NCBI RefSeq assembly: GCF_017798165.1
Contig: NZ_CP059068.1
Location: 2,356,001 to 2,420,000, forward strand
DNA length: 64,000 nt
Source: Rhodoferax sp. AJA081-3
Lineage (GTDB): Bacteria > Pseudomonadota > Gammaproteobacteria > Burkholderiales > Burkholderiaceae_C
Direction: 5' to 3'
Shown: positions 1 to 7,457 of the stretch, one piece after another
Layout: every line of letters starts with the position of its first letter
Numbering within the stretch: position 1 is the stretch's first letter
Made by a program: the position numbers and the translations under genes
The notes under the pieces: generated by a model
What the model saw: the letters and a program-made list of their open reading frames with translations, nothing else
The model's database searches: none
What the model was told of the DNA's origin: nothing

Positions 1-333
1 AATGCTGGCCAAGCCACCCAAACCGCCACCACACTGGGTACGACCAATGCGACCGCATCGGCCGAGTTGGCAATTCTCGATGCCGACCTCATGACCATGA
101 CCAGCATCCGCGCGACCTGGGGTGCCTCACAGAATCGCTTTGAGCAGGTCATTGCCAATCTGCGTGTCGCGGCGGAAAACTCTGCGGCGTCTCGCGGACG
201 CATCATGGATGCCGACTACGCTAAAGAGACAGCCAACCTGTCCCGAGCAACCGTGCTGCAACAGGCCGGAACCGCCATGGTGGCGCAGGCCAACCAGATG
301 CCACAAAGCGTATTGGCCCTGCTGCGCCAGTAA
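1..333 (+). CDS. fliC: Flagellin, C-terminal part (5' end outside the window)
   Basis: The reading frame is open from base 1 and ends at 333, so only the last 110 or so residues are present. They show the flagellin C-terminal D0/D1 helical signature: a run reading NRFEQVIANLRVAAENSAASRGRI in pieces, then an IMDADYAKETANL stretch, and an end in SVLALLRQ. This coiled coil packs in the filament core and is exported by the flagellar type III system. The gene lies upstream of flhDC in the same orientation, separated by 404 bp. The promoter is outside the window. The family call is secure; the symbol is by homology only and there may be paralogues. Confidence 0.93.
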   Translation, partial: NAGQATQTATTLGTTNATASAELAILDADLMTMTSIRATWGASQNRFEQVIANLRVAAENSAASRGRIMDADYAKETANLSRATVLQQAGTAMVAQANQMPQSVLALLRQ

Positions 334-481
334 GCCGGTTGACCCCACTACCCCACCGACACGTCCCCGTGCCGGCAAGGGAAGCACGTTGACGGGTTTA
401 CGCCAACGGACATCTATATATAGATACGGACTGAAAGTTGAGAGTGCGCACCTGCAGCAAACCCTGCACGTTCTGCCACGC

Positions 482-508
482 TCAAGTTGTATCGGCGCAT
501 GCCGATAT
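482..508 (+). promoter_or_regulatory. Sigma28-like promoter pointing to flhD
   Basis: TCAAGTTG (482-489), an 11-base spacer, then GCCGATAT (501-508). This matches the FliA pattern TMAAGTTT-N11-GCCGATAA at 6 of 8 and 7 of 8 positions. The -10 box is one arm of an inverted repeat, TATCGGC-GCAT-GCCGATA. The site lies 230 bp upstream of the flhD start and downstream of the flagellin gene. Use in vivo is an inference. Confidence 0.5.
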
Positions 509-597
509 GGATGCAAGACGCTTGACGAAAACCACTCTCCGCACGCTACACGGTATGGCCTGCAGAACGACCGGTTTCGGCTCGCCTTCTTACAGCC

Positions 598-616
598 TGT
601 AGGGCAACTTCCTACA
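598..616 (+). other. Small hairpin in the flhD leader region
   Basis: TGTAGG (598-603) and CCTACA (611-616) form a 6-bp stem with a 7-base loop. No T-run follows, so it does not look like an intrinsic terminator. It may be a leader structure in a long flhDC transcript, or chance. Confidence 0.3.
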
Positions 617-737
617 TACACTGCGCGCTTTCACTACAGTCGGATTAGCCTTTGTCCGATTTAAGTTTCTGGCACTCCAGCCCAGAATTGGCTCCATGGT
701 GATTCACACGAATTGCCGCTCATACCAGGAGCCAAAA

Positions 738-1064
738 ATGACCAACGAACAACTGCTGAACGAAATTCGTGAAGCCAACATGACCTACTTGATGTTGGCG
801 CAAAACCTGATCCGCCAGGACAAACCCGAGGCACTCTTCCGCCTGGGCATGTCGGAAGAATCCGCCGACCTGATTGGCGCCTTGTCCCCCGCGCAGATCA
901 TGAAAATTGCCTCGGGCAATATGTTGCTGTGCCGCTTCCGGGTAGATGACGATATGGTCTGGAACCTGTTGACCAACCACTCCGTCAACAAGGTGGACAA
1001 CGACGCAACGACCAAGCTGCATGCCAGCATCCTGATGGCCGGCCGTTACGCCGAAACCATGTAA
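738..1064 (+). CDS. flhD: Flagellar master regulator subunit FlhD
   Basis: This 108-residue protein is all FlhD: an N-terminal EQLLNEIREANMTYLMLAQ helix, an RLGMSEESADLIGALSP segment and a C-terminal helical end. FlhD joins FlhC as a heterohexamer that activates class II flagellar promoters with sigma70. A start at 696 would add 14 residues; the ATG at 738 is preferred because AGGAG at 727-731 lies six bases before it and the product then begins MTNEQLL like the family. It is followed 28 bp later by flhC, so the two are surely cotranscribed. A sigma28-like site upstream suggests feedback from FliA. Confidence 0.95.
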   Translation: MTNEQLLNEIREANMTYLMLAQNLIRQDKPEALFRLGMSEESADLIGALSPAQIMKIASGNMLLCRFRVDDDMVWNLLTNHSVNKVDNDATTKLHASILMAGRYAETM

Positions 1065-1092
1065 GCCACCCCCCATTTTCCGGAGCAAGACC

Positions 1093-1629
1093 ATGGCCAC
1101 CAAAAGCGTTTTGAACGATTCCAAGCAAGTTGAACGTGCCGTTGCACTCATCCAGTTGGGCGCACGCCTTCAAGTATTGGAAAGCGAAACCGACCTGTCT
1201 TATGAGCGACTGCTCCGGCTCTACAAAGAGGTGGCCGGTCGTTCGCCCAGCAAGGGACAACTCCCGTTTTCCACCGAGTGGTTTTTGACCTGGCAGCCCA
1301 ATATTCATGCGTCCCTGTTCCAGAACACCTACGAATACCTGACCAAGGTGTGCGCCATGGACGACATTGACGCCATCATGAAGGCCTACCGCCTGTACAG
1401 CGAACAAATTTCAGCCTGCGCAGTGGAGCCGCTGTTGTCTGTCACACGGGCCTGGCGCCTGGTCAAGTTCATTGACAACAACATGCTGTCCATGACCAAG
1501 TGCTGCAAGTGCGGAGGCCACTTTGTCAGCGAAGCCTATGAGAACAGCCGGCACTTCGAGTGTGGTTTGTGCACACCACCCGCCCGGGCGGGCAAGGGCG
1601 CGGCAGCAGGCGGGATACTGCTGCACTAA
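1093..1629 (+). CDS. flhC: Flagellar master regulator subunit FlhC
   Basis: This 178-residue protein matches FlhC along its length. The zinc site is visible as C137-C138-x-C140 followed by C157-x2-C160. FlhC is the DNA-contacting partner in the FlhD4C2 activator of class II flagellar genes (flhBA, fliA, flgB and others). The last 15 residues are rich in Gly and Ala and look variable. The stop codon abuts a copy of the dispersed GGGGGCTA repeat (1629-1688), which separates flhC from motA. The start ATG follows a GGAGCAAGACC ribosome-binding stretch. Confidence 0.95.
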   Translation: MATKSVLNDSKQVERAVALIQLGARLQVLESETDLSYERLLRLYKEVAGRSPSKGQLPFSTEWFLTWQPNIHASLFQNTYEYLTKVCAMDDIDAIMKAYRLYSEQISACAVEPLLSVTRAWRLVKFIDNNMLSMTKCCKCGGHFVSEAYENSRHFECGLCTPPARAGKGAAAGGILLH

Positions 1630-1688
1630 TTGCTACTATATTCATAGCTAATCAGTGAGCAAACTCGGGGGCTAGAGGCCAATTTGAC
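1629..1688 (+). repeat. Dispersed GGGGGCTA repeat, copy 1 (intergenic)
   Basis: An AT-rich arm with GCTAC...ATAGCT symmetry is followed by a variable stretch, then CTCGGGGGCTAGAGGCC and AATTTGAC. The same plan recurs at 16624, 26110, 31563, 44908, 46652, 61326 and 63881, always reading this way on the + strand. This copy starts at the last base of the flhC stop codon. Confidence 0.75.
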
Positions 1689-1738
1689 CAATACCGCCCC
1701 CGCCAGCCACGGTGGCTGCGCACATTGCTTCAAATTTC

Positions 1739-1765
1739 TCAAGCACATTTGGGTAGCGCCGATAT
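1739..1765 (+). promoter_or_regulatory. Putative sigma28 promoter of motAB
   Basis: TCAAGCAC (1739-1746), 11 bases, then GCCGATAT (1758-1765). The -10 box is identical to the one upstream of flhD and matches the FliA consensus at 7 of 8 positions; the -35 box keeps the TCAAG core. It lies 72 bp before the motA start, as expected for a class III operon. Confidence 0.6.
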
Positions 1766-1837
1766 GATAGTGACAGGCCCTCAAAAGCCCGTCTGTTCAA
1801 CCCTTGAAGCCCCGGGCTTCCCTGTCACAATGCCCCT

Positions 1838-2698
1838 ATGCTTGTAATCGTCGGCTGGCTTGTCATCCTGGTGTGCGTCTTTGGCGTGTACATCGTTCAC
1901 GGTGGAAACATCATGGTGATTTTGAAGGCGCTGCCGTTTGAAATGATCACGATTGGTGGCGCCACCCTTGGTGCGTTTGTGGCCAACAACCAGATGAAGG
2001 TGATCAAAGCCACCTTGAAGGGTTTGGGCGAGTGTTTCAAAGGCAGCAAATACACCAAAGCCCGCTACATGGAGTTGATGGCACTGCTGTTTGACATCCT
2101 CCAAAAGGCCAGAAAAGAAGGCCTGATGGCGATCGAAAAAGACGTCGAAGAGCCACACGAATCCGAGCTGTTCAAAAAATACCCCACCGTCGGCCATGAC
2201 CACCACGTCGTGGAGTTCATCACCGACTATTTGCGCATGATGGTGTCCGGCAACCTCAACGCCCATGAGATCGAGTCCCTGATGGACAACGAAATCGAAA
2301 CCCACCACCACGAAGCCCATGCCGCCGTTGCCGCCATCCAGCGCATTGCGGGCGGTCTCCCCGCGTTTGGTATCGTGGCCGCGGTGCTGGGGGTCGTCAA
2401 CACCATGGGTTCCGTCGGTCAGCCGCCGGCCGTATTGGGGGGCATGATTGGCTCCGCCCTGGTGGGAACCTTCCTGGGCATTTTGCTGGCCTATGCGTTT
2501 GCGGAACCACTGGCCGGCGTGCTGGAGCAAAAGGTTGATGAGGGCGGCAAAGAACTGCAGTGCATCAAGACCACCCTGCTGGCCAGCATGCAGGGGTACA
2601 ACCCCTCTACGGCCATAGAGTTTGGTCGAAAAGTCCTCTACTCCACCGAGCGCCCCACGTTTGTCGAACTGGAGAGTTATGTGAAGGGCAAGAAGTAA
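1838..2698 (+). CDS. motA: Flagellar stator protein MotA
   Basis: This 286-residue protein has four membrane segments (about residues 1-20, 30-50, 170-190 and 200-225) and a large cytoplasmic loop with the torque-generating charged face. The conserved GGLPAFGIVAAVLGVVNTMG run and the two-proline segment before helix 4 are present. MotA and MotB form the proton-driven stator that turns the rotor through FliG. motB follows 18 bp downstream. A sigma28-like promoter lies at 1739-1765. Length is normal for the family (E. coli 295). Confidence 0.96.
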   Translation: MLVIVGWLVILVCVFGVYIVHGGNIMVILKALPFEMITIGGATLGAFVANNQMKVIKATLKGLGECFKGSKYTKARYMELMALLFDILQKARKEGLMAIEKDVEEPHESELFKKYPTVGHDHHVVEFITDYLRMMVSGNLNAHEIESLMDNEIETHHHEAHAAVAAIQRIAGGLPAFGIVAAVLGVVNTMGSVGQPPAVLGGMIGSALVGTFLGILLAYAFAEPLAGVLEQKVDEGGKELQCIKTTLLASMQGYNPSTAIEFGRKVLYSTERPTFVELESYVKGKK

Positions 2699-2716
2699 GA
2701 CCATGGACACCTGAGC

Positions 2717-3631
2717 ATGGCAGGAGACGCCAAAAAGCTTCAACCCATCATCATCAAGCGGGTCAAAAAAGGGGGCCACGCTGCGCACGGTGGCGCCTGG
2801 AAGATCGCTTACGCCGACTTCGTGACGGCCATGATGGCGTTTTTTCTGCTCATGTGGCTGCTGGGCAGCACATCAGAAGGTGACAAGAAAGGCATTTCTG
2901 ATTACTTTCAGTCGCCCATGAAAGTCGCCCTGCAGGGTGGCAGTGGCGCAGGCGCCAGCAGCAGTGTGATCAACGGCGGTGGCAGCGACCTGACGCAGAC
3001 CACTGGACAGGCCCGGCGGGGCGACGGCGCAGACAAACGGGCCAAAAAGATGTCCGGTGAACTCAAGAAGGCCGAAGTCGCCAGGCGCGACGCCCAAAAA
3101 CTCGCCGAACTCAGCGCCAAGATTGCAGGCGCCATCTCCAACAACCCCAAAATGGCAGAGTTCGCGTCGCAGATCCGCCTGGAAATCACACCCGATGGCC
3201 TCCTCATTCAGATTGTGGACGACCAGAAACGCCCCATGTTTGACAGCGGAAGTGCCGCGCTAAAACCCTATATGCGTGACATTCTGCGCGAAATAGGAAC
3301 CGCCCTGCTGGACGTGGAAAACAAGATCAGCCTGGACGGCCACACCGACCGCAGCGCCTATGGCAACGCGGGCCGGGGTTACAGCAACTGGGAACTGTCG
3401 GCCGACCGCGCCAATGCCTCGCGGCGGGAGCTGGCGGACGCTGGCATGCCCGAGGAAAAATTGGCGCGTGTCGTTGGCATGGCATCCAGCCTGCTGCTGG
3501 ATGCGGACAATCCGCTGAGCCCCAGCAACCGCCGTATCAGTATTTTGGTCATGACAAAAGAAGCTGAAGAAAGGCTTCTGGGTGGTCTGCGGGTTTCAGC
3601 CGACGCAGCGGACGAAGTTGAAACGCCGTGA
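2717..3631 (+). CDS. motB: Flagellar stator protein MotB
   Basis: This 304-residue protein has a basic N-terminus, one membrane helix with the proton-carrying Asp (D34 in YADFVTAMMAF), a linker and an OmpA-like peptidoglycan-binding domain (about residues 150-265, with SLDGHTD and NWELSADRAN motifs). It anchors the MotA/MotB stator to the cell wall. The start ATG at 2717 gives the usual MAGDAKK-like basic beginning. The C-terminal tail past the OmpA fold is variable. It is followed by a 91-bp gap and cheY rather than the expected cheA. Confidence 0.96.
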   Translation: MAGDAKKLQPIIIKRVKKGGHAAHGGAWKIAYADFVTAMMAFFLLMWLLGSTSEGDKKGISDYFQSPMKVALQGGSGAGASSSVINGGGSDLTQTTGQARRGDGADKRAKKMSGELKKAEVARRDAQKLAELSAKIAGAISNNPKMAEFASQIRLEITPDGLLIQIVDDQKRPMFDSGSAALKPYMRDILREIGTALLDVENKISLDGHTDRSAYGNAGRGYSNWELSADRANASRRELADAGMPEEKLARVVGMASSLLLDADNPLSPSNRRISILVMTKEAEERLLGGLRVSADAADEVETP

Positions 3632-3665
3632 GTGCACGGGCTTGCGTAACCAACCCATTGATTCC

Positions 3666-3703
3666 ATGCAAAATTCGGTGATACTTAGCAATATGCAAAA
3701 TTC
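3666..3703 (+). promoter_or_regulatory. Two 11-bp direct repeats before cheY
   Basis: ATGCAAAATTC occurs at 3666-3676 and again at 3693-3703, 27 bp apart, within the 91-bp motB-cheY gap. A weak sigma70-like pair (TTGATT 3658-3663 and GATACT 3680-3685) overlaps the first copy. This could be an operator for separate control of cheY. No regulator is identified. Confidence 0.35.
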
Positions 3704-3722
3704 ACCCGGGAAAGGGTAATCC

Positions 3723-4112
3723 ATGTCAAAAGAACTGCGCTTTTTAGTCGTCGATGACTTCTCCACCATGCGACGCATCGTGCGCAATCTACTCAAAGAG
3801 AGCGGGTTTGTTGATGCGGACGAGGCAGAAGATGGAGTTGTCGCCCTGCAGAAACTTCGCAGCTCGACTTTCGATTTCGTCGTGAGCGACATCAACATGC
3901 CCAATATGAACGGCTTTCAGTTGCTCGGCGAAATCAAGAAAGATGACAAGCTCAAGCACATTCCCGTACTCATGGTGACGGCAGAAGCCCGTAAAGAAGA
4001 TATTGTGCTGGCAGCGCAACAAGGTGCAGCTGGTTACATCGTCAAACCCTTCACCAAGGCAACGCTGGAAGACAAGGTCAACCACATCCTGACCAAAACC
4101 GGATTGAAATAG
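3723..4112 (+). CDS. cheY: Chemotaxis response regulator CheY
   Basis: This single-domain receiver of 129 residues has all active-site residues: D11, D12, phosphorylated D56, T86, Y105 and K108. Phospho-CheY binds FliM and makes the motor reverse. Close similarity to enterobacterial CheY, including the [13 protein letters not shown] end, supports the name. It stands alone here: no cheA, cheW, cheZ or receptor gene is next to it, so those must lie elsewhere. A repeat pair upstream and a strong hairpin downstream (4142-4169) suggest it is its own transcription unit. Confidence 0.95.
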   Translation: MSKELRFLVVDDFSTMRRIVRNLLKESGFVDADEAEDGVVALQKLRSSTFDFVVSDINMPNMNGFQLLGEIKKDDKLKHIPVLMVTAEARKEDIVLAAQQGAAGYIVKPFTKATLEDKVNHILTKTGLK

Positions 4113-4141
4113 TCCGGTCACTCCAGGGGCCAGCCCCCGCA

Positions 4142-4169
4142 AATAAGCAGGTGTATCTACCTGCTTATT
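4142..4169 (+). terminator. Perfect 11-bp hairpin between cheY and flhB
   Basis: AATAAGCAGGT (4142-4152) pairs perfectly with ACCTGCTTATT (4159-4169) around a 6-base loop. Only a weak T-rich tail (CCTTTAGTT) follows, so termination may be partial. It probably separates the mot-che unit from the flhBAF-fliA unit. Confidence 0.55.
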
Positions 4170-4224
4170 GACCTTTAGTTCCGTAAGTCCCTTAGGACAA
4201 TGGTGGCAACTACAGAGCCCCACC

Positions 4225-5379
4225 ATGGAACAAGGCAGTCAAGATCGCAACCTACCGGCCTCCGAGCGCAAGCTCAAAAAAGCACGGGATGACGGTCAGG
4301 TTGGTCGCTCAGAAGACCTCTCCCACCTTGCAGTCCTGGGCGCTGGCGCCGTCAGCGTCATGGTTCTCGCGCCCATACTGTTCGACCGCTTGCAGCACAG
4401 CATGGGCAAGCAGTTGTCCTTTGACGCATCGACGGTCAAACAAACCGGCGCCATGCTGACCCGCTTGTCCGACGCAACCAGCATAGGTGTTGCTGGAAGC
4501 GCAGCGTTTGCCGGCATCATCACGGCGGCGGCCATTCTTGCTGCGGTTTCGTCGGGTGGCTGGGTGAACAGCCTGAAGCCATTGATGCCTGACTTCAGCA
4601 GGCTGAATCCCTTGGCCGGCTTCGGCAAACTGTTTGCCAAGAAGAAGTTGCTGACGGTGCTGAAGATGGCGGTCATGACCAGCATTCTTTTTGCCGTCGC
4701 TGCGCTTTTTTTAAGCTCTGGGTTTCAAACGGTTTCCGCCCTGATACTGCAGCCCTCCAGCATGGCCATTCGACACCTGACCGAATGGCTCACCAGCGGC
4801 ATGGGCCTCTTGTTATTGGTGGTACTGATGGCGGCGTTGATAGACGTACCCCTGCAAGCCTTTCTGCACAAGGACGAAATGAAGATGTCCCACCAGGAAG
4901 TCAAACAGGAAGGAAAAGAGTCGGACGGCAACCCCCAGATCAAGGCCAAGATTCGCCAACGCCAACGCGAGATGGCACAAAAGAATAGCGTCAACGCGGT
5001 TCCCAAAGCCGATTTTGTCGTCATGAACCCCACCCACTTTGCCGTTGCCATCCGCTACGACGAAAAAACCATGGGTGCGCCACAGGTCGTGTCCAAAGGC
5101 ACTGACCTTCTGGCCATGAAAATTCGGGATGTTGCCAAACACCACGCCATTCCCGTCTTGCAGTCCCCCATGCTGGCCCGTGCCTTGTACGCCAATTCGG
5201 AATTGAACCAGGACATTCCCTCTAGTTTGTATACAGCAGTGGCCCAAGTCTTGGCCTACGTCTACCGGCTGCGGGCCGCCATGCGGGGTGACGGCCCCAG
5301 CCCCGGTGAGCTCAACCACCCCTTCGTTCCTCCTGAGCTTGATCCGCTTACCAAACCAGCCAAGGCGACCGCGGCATGA
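4225..5379 (+). CDS. flhB: Flagellar type III export switch protein FlhB
   Basis: This 384-residue protein has a charged N-terminus (ERKLKKARDDGQVGRSEDL), four membrane segments (about residues 40-215) and the cytoplasmic autocleavage domain with the NPTH site at N268-H271. Cleavage between N and P switches export from rod-hook to filament substrates. An in-frame start at 4168 would add 19 residues unlike the family; the ATG at 4225 is preferred. The stop overlaps the flhA start by four bases. The tail has proline-rich sequence typical of betaproteobacteria. Confidence 0.95.
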   Translation: MEQGSQDRNLPASERKLKKARDDGQVGRSEDLSHLAVLGAGAVSVMVLAPILFDRLQHSMGKQLSFDASTVKQTGAMLTRLSDATSIGVAGSAAFAGIITAAAILAAVSSGGWVNSLKPLMPDFSRLNPLAGFGKLFAKKKLLTVLKMAVMTSILFAVAALFLSSGFQTVSALILQPSSMAIRHLTEWLTSGMGLLLLVVLMAALIDVPLQAFLHKDEMKMSHQEVKQEGKESDGNPQIKAKIRQRQREMAQKNSVNAVPKADFVVMNPTHFAVAIRYDEKTMGAPQVVSKGTDLLAMKIRDVAKHHAIPVLQSPMLARALYANSELNQDIPSSLYTAVAQVLAYVYRLRAAMRGDGPSPGELNHPFVPPELDPLTKPAKATAA

Positions 5380-7457
5380 ACACCTATCTCAAGTCCCTGC
5401 AGCAATGGTTTGGCACCAACACCACGGTGATACAGGGGGCGTCCGCCCCCATGCTGGTTGTGGCCATTTTGGCCATGATGGTGTTGCCACTGCCACCGCT
5501 GTTACTGGACGTATTTTTTACGATCAATATTGCCGTGGCGCTCATGGTCATGATGGTGGCCGCCTACATGATCCGCCCGCTGGACTTCGCCGCATTCCCC
5601 TCCGTTCTGTTGCTCACGACGCTGATGCGACTGTCGCTCAATGTGGCCTCCACGCGCGTGGTGTTGCTGGAGGGCCACACAGGTCCAGGCGCCGCAGGTG
5701 CGGTGATTGAGGCTTTTGGCCACTTCCTGATTGGTGGCAACTTTGCGGTCGGTCTGATCGTCTTCGCCATCCTGGTGGTCATCAACTTTGTGGTGGTCAC
5801 CAAAGGCTCCGAGCGTATTGCCGAAGTCTCTGCCCGCTTTACCCTGGATGCCATGCCCGGCAAACAGATGGCTGTGGATGCCGATCTGAACGCAGGGCTG
5901 ATAGACGAGAAAGAAGCCAAACGTCGGCGCGCAGAGGTCGGCGAAGAGGCCGAGTTTTTTGGCTCCATGGACGGTGCTTCCAAGTTTGTCCGCGGCGATG
6001 CGATTGCGGGCATTCTCATTCTGCTGATCAATATCTTCGGCGGTTTCGCCATTGGCATCTTGCAGCACAACCTGACGGCATCCCAGGCCGCCAACAGCTA
6101 CATCCTGCTTGCGGTTGGTGATGCCCTGGTTGCCCAGATCCCAGGTCTGCTGATTTCCGTCGCGGCGGCCATGGTGGTGTCGCGCGTAGGCAAAGAGCAC
6201 GACATCGGCAAACAAATCGTGGGCCAGATGTTTGTCTCACCCAAGGTATTGGGGATTACAGCAACGATCATGTTCATTCTGGGCGTGATCCCCAACATGC
6301 CCCACTTTGTGTTTCTGACCATTTCGGCCGTACTGGCCTATGGCGCCTGGGTACTGGCGCACAAACCGCCACCGGTCGATCCACAAGCCTTGGTCGCTCC
6401 GGTGGCAACGGATGGCGAGGCATCGTGGGACGACCTGCAACCCGTCGACCAATTGGGTCTGGAGCTGGGTTACCGGCTCATCGCCCTGGTCGACAAGACA
6501 CGCCAGGGAGACCTGTTGACCCGTATCAAGGGCGTGCGCAGAAAGTTTGCGCAAGAGGTCGGTTTTCTGCCCCCGCCCGTCCATGTGCGTGACAACCTGG
6601 AGCTCAAGCCCAGTGGCTACCGCATCACCCTACGTGGCGTCATCGTGGGCGAAGGTGAGGCCTTCCCCGGCATGTTTCTGGCGATCAACCCGGGCGGCAT
6701 CACCACCCCCTTGATCGGCACCGCAACAACCGACCCCGCATTTGGATTGCCCGCGCACTGGATCGACGAACAGCAGAAGGAAACTGCGCAAATGGTCGGC
6801 TTTACCGTGGTTGATTCCGAGACTGTGATGGCTACACATTTGTCACACTTGATGCAGGTTCAGGCCTCCAAATTACTCAGCCGCACAGAGACCCAACAAC
6901 TCGTGGAACACGTTGCCAAACTGGCCCCTAAACTGATTGAAGAAGTGGTCCCCAAAATGGTTTCCGTCGCCGTATTTCAGAAAGTGTTGCAGCTGCTGCT
7001 AGACGAATCGGTGCACATCCGCGACATCAGGACCATCATCGAGTCGATTGCCGAACATGCCAGCAGCACCACAGACCCGGCCGAGCTGGCCAAGCGGGTA
7101 CGTGTGGCGCTGTCGCCGGCCATCGTCCAACAAATCTACGGTCCCGTACGCGAGCTCAATGTCATTGCTATCGACCCAGGTCTGGAGCGCTTGTTGGTCC
7201 AGGCCCTGGGCAATGCCGCGGGCCCTGCATTGGACCCTGGCGTCGCCGACATGCTGACACGCAGCGCGGCAGAAACAGCCATGAAGCAGGAAGAAGTGGG
7301 CGTACCCGCCTGCTTGCTGGTACCCGACCAGATCCGCAGTGCCATCGCCCGCTTGGTCAGGCGCGTAGCGCCCCGGCTGCAAGTACTGGCCCACAGTGAG
7401 ATTCCAGAAACCCACACGATCCGCATCGGTCCGATCCTCAGAGGCGCAACACCATGA
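5376..7457 (+). CDS. flhA: Flagellar export gate protein FlhA
   Basis: This 693-residue protein has about eight N-terminal membrane helices, the conserved LLTTLMRLSLNVASTR cytoplasmic loop region (FHIPEP family) and a C-terminal cytoplasmic ring domain from about residue 340. FlhA uses the proton gradient to drive export and docks chaperone-substrate complexes. It starts inside the flhB stop (ATGA) and overlaps flhF by four bases, so flhB-flhA-flhF are translationally coupled. Length is normal (about 690). Confidence 0.96.
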   Translation: MNTYLKSLQQWFGTNTTVIQGASAPMLVVAILAMMVLPLPPLLLDVFFTINIAVALMVMMVAAYMIRPLDFAAFPSVLLLTTLMRLSLNVASTRVVLLEGHTGPGAAGAVIEAFGHFLIGGNFAVGLIVFAILVVINFVVVTKGSERIAEVSARFTLDAMPGKQMAVDADLNAGLIDEKEAKRRRAEVGEEAEFFGSMDGASKFVRGDAIAGILILLINIFGGFAIGILQHNLTASQAANSYILLAVGDALVAQIPGLLISVAAAMVVSRVGKEHDIGKQIVGQMFVSPKVLGITATIMFILGVIPNMPHFVFLTISAVLAYGAWVLAHKPPPVDPQALVAPVATDGEASWDDLQPVDQLGLELGYRLIALVDKTRQGDLLTRIKGVRRKFAQEVGFLPPPVHVRDNLELKPSGYRITLRGVIVGEGEAFPGMFLAINPGGITTPLIGTATTDPAFGLPAHWIDEQQKETAQMVGFTVVDSETVMATHLSHLMQVQASKLLSRTETQQLVEHVAKLAPKLIEEVVPKMVSVAVFQKVLQLLLDESVHIRDIRTIIESIAEHASSTTDPAELAKRVRVALSPAIVQQIYGPVRELNVIAIDPGLERLLVQALGNAAGPALDPGVADMLTRSAAETAMKQEEVGVPACLLVPDQIRSAIARLVRRVAPRLQVLAHSEIPETHTIRIGPILRGATP

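Larger units (their letters stand above)
334..737. other. 404-bp non-coding gap between flagellin and flhD
   Basis: No convincing gene lies here; the open frames on both strands lack family character and start sites. The gap holds a sigma28-like promoter at 482-508, a 6-bp stem hairpin at 598-616 and a good ribosome binding site (AGGAG, 727-731) for flhD. It is best read as the end of the flagellin transcript plus the regulatory region and long leader of flhDC. No clear Rho-independent terminator was found after the flagellin stop. Confidence 0.6.

Noticed and set aside
122-664. Open frames of 164-180 residues covering the flagellin end and the gap before flhD
   Set aside because: One is antisense and one is a shifted frame of the flagellin; neither has a start signal or family sequence, and the gap has promoter features.
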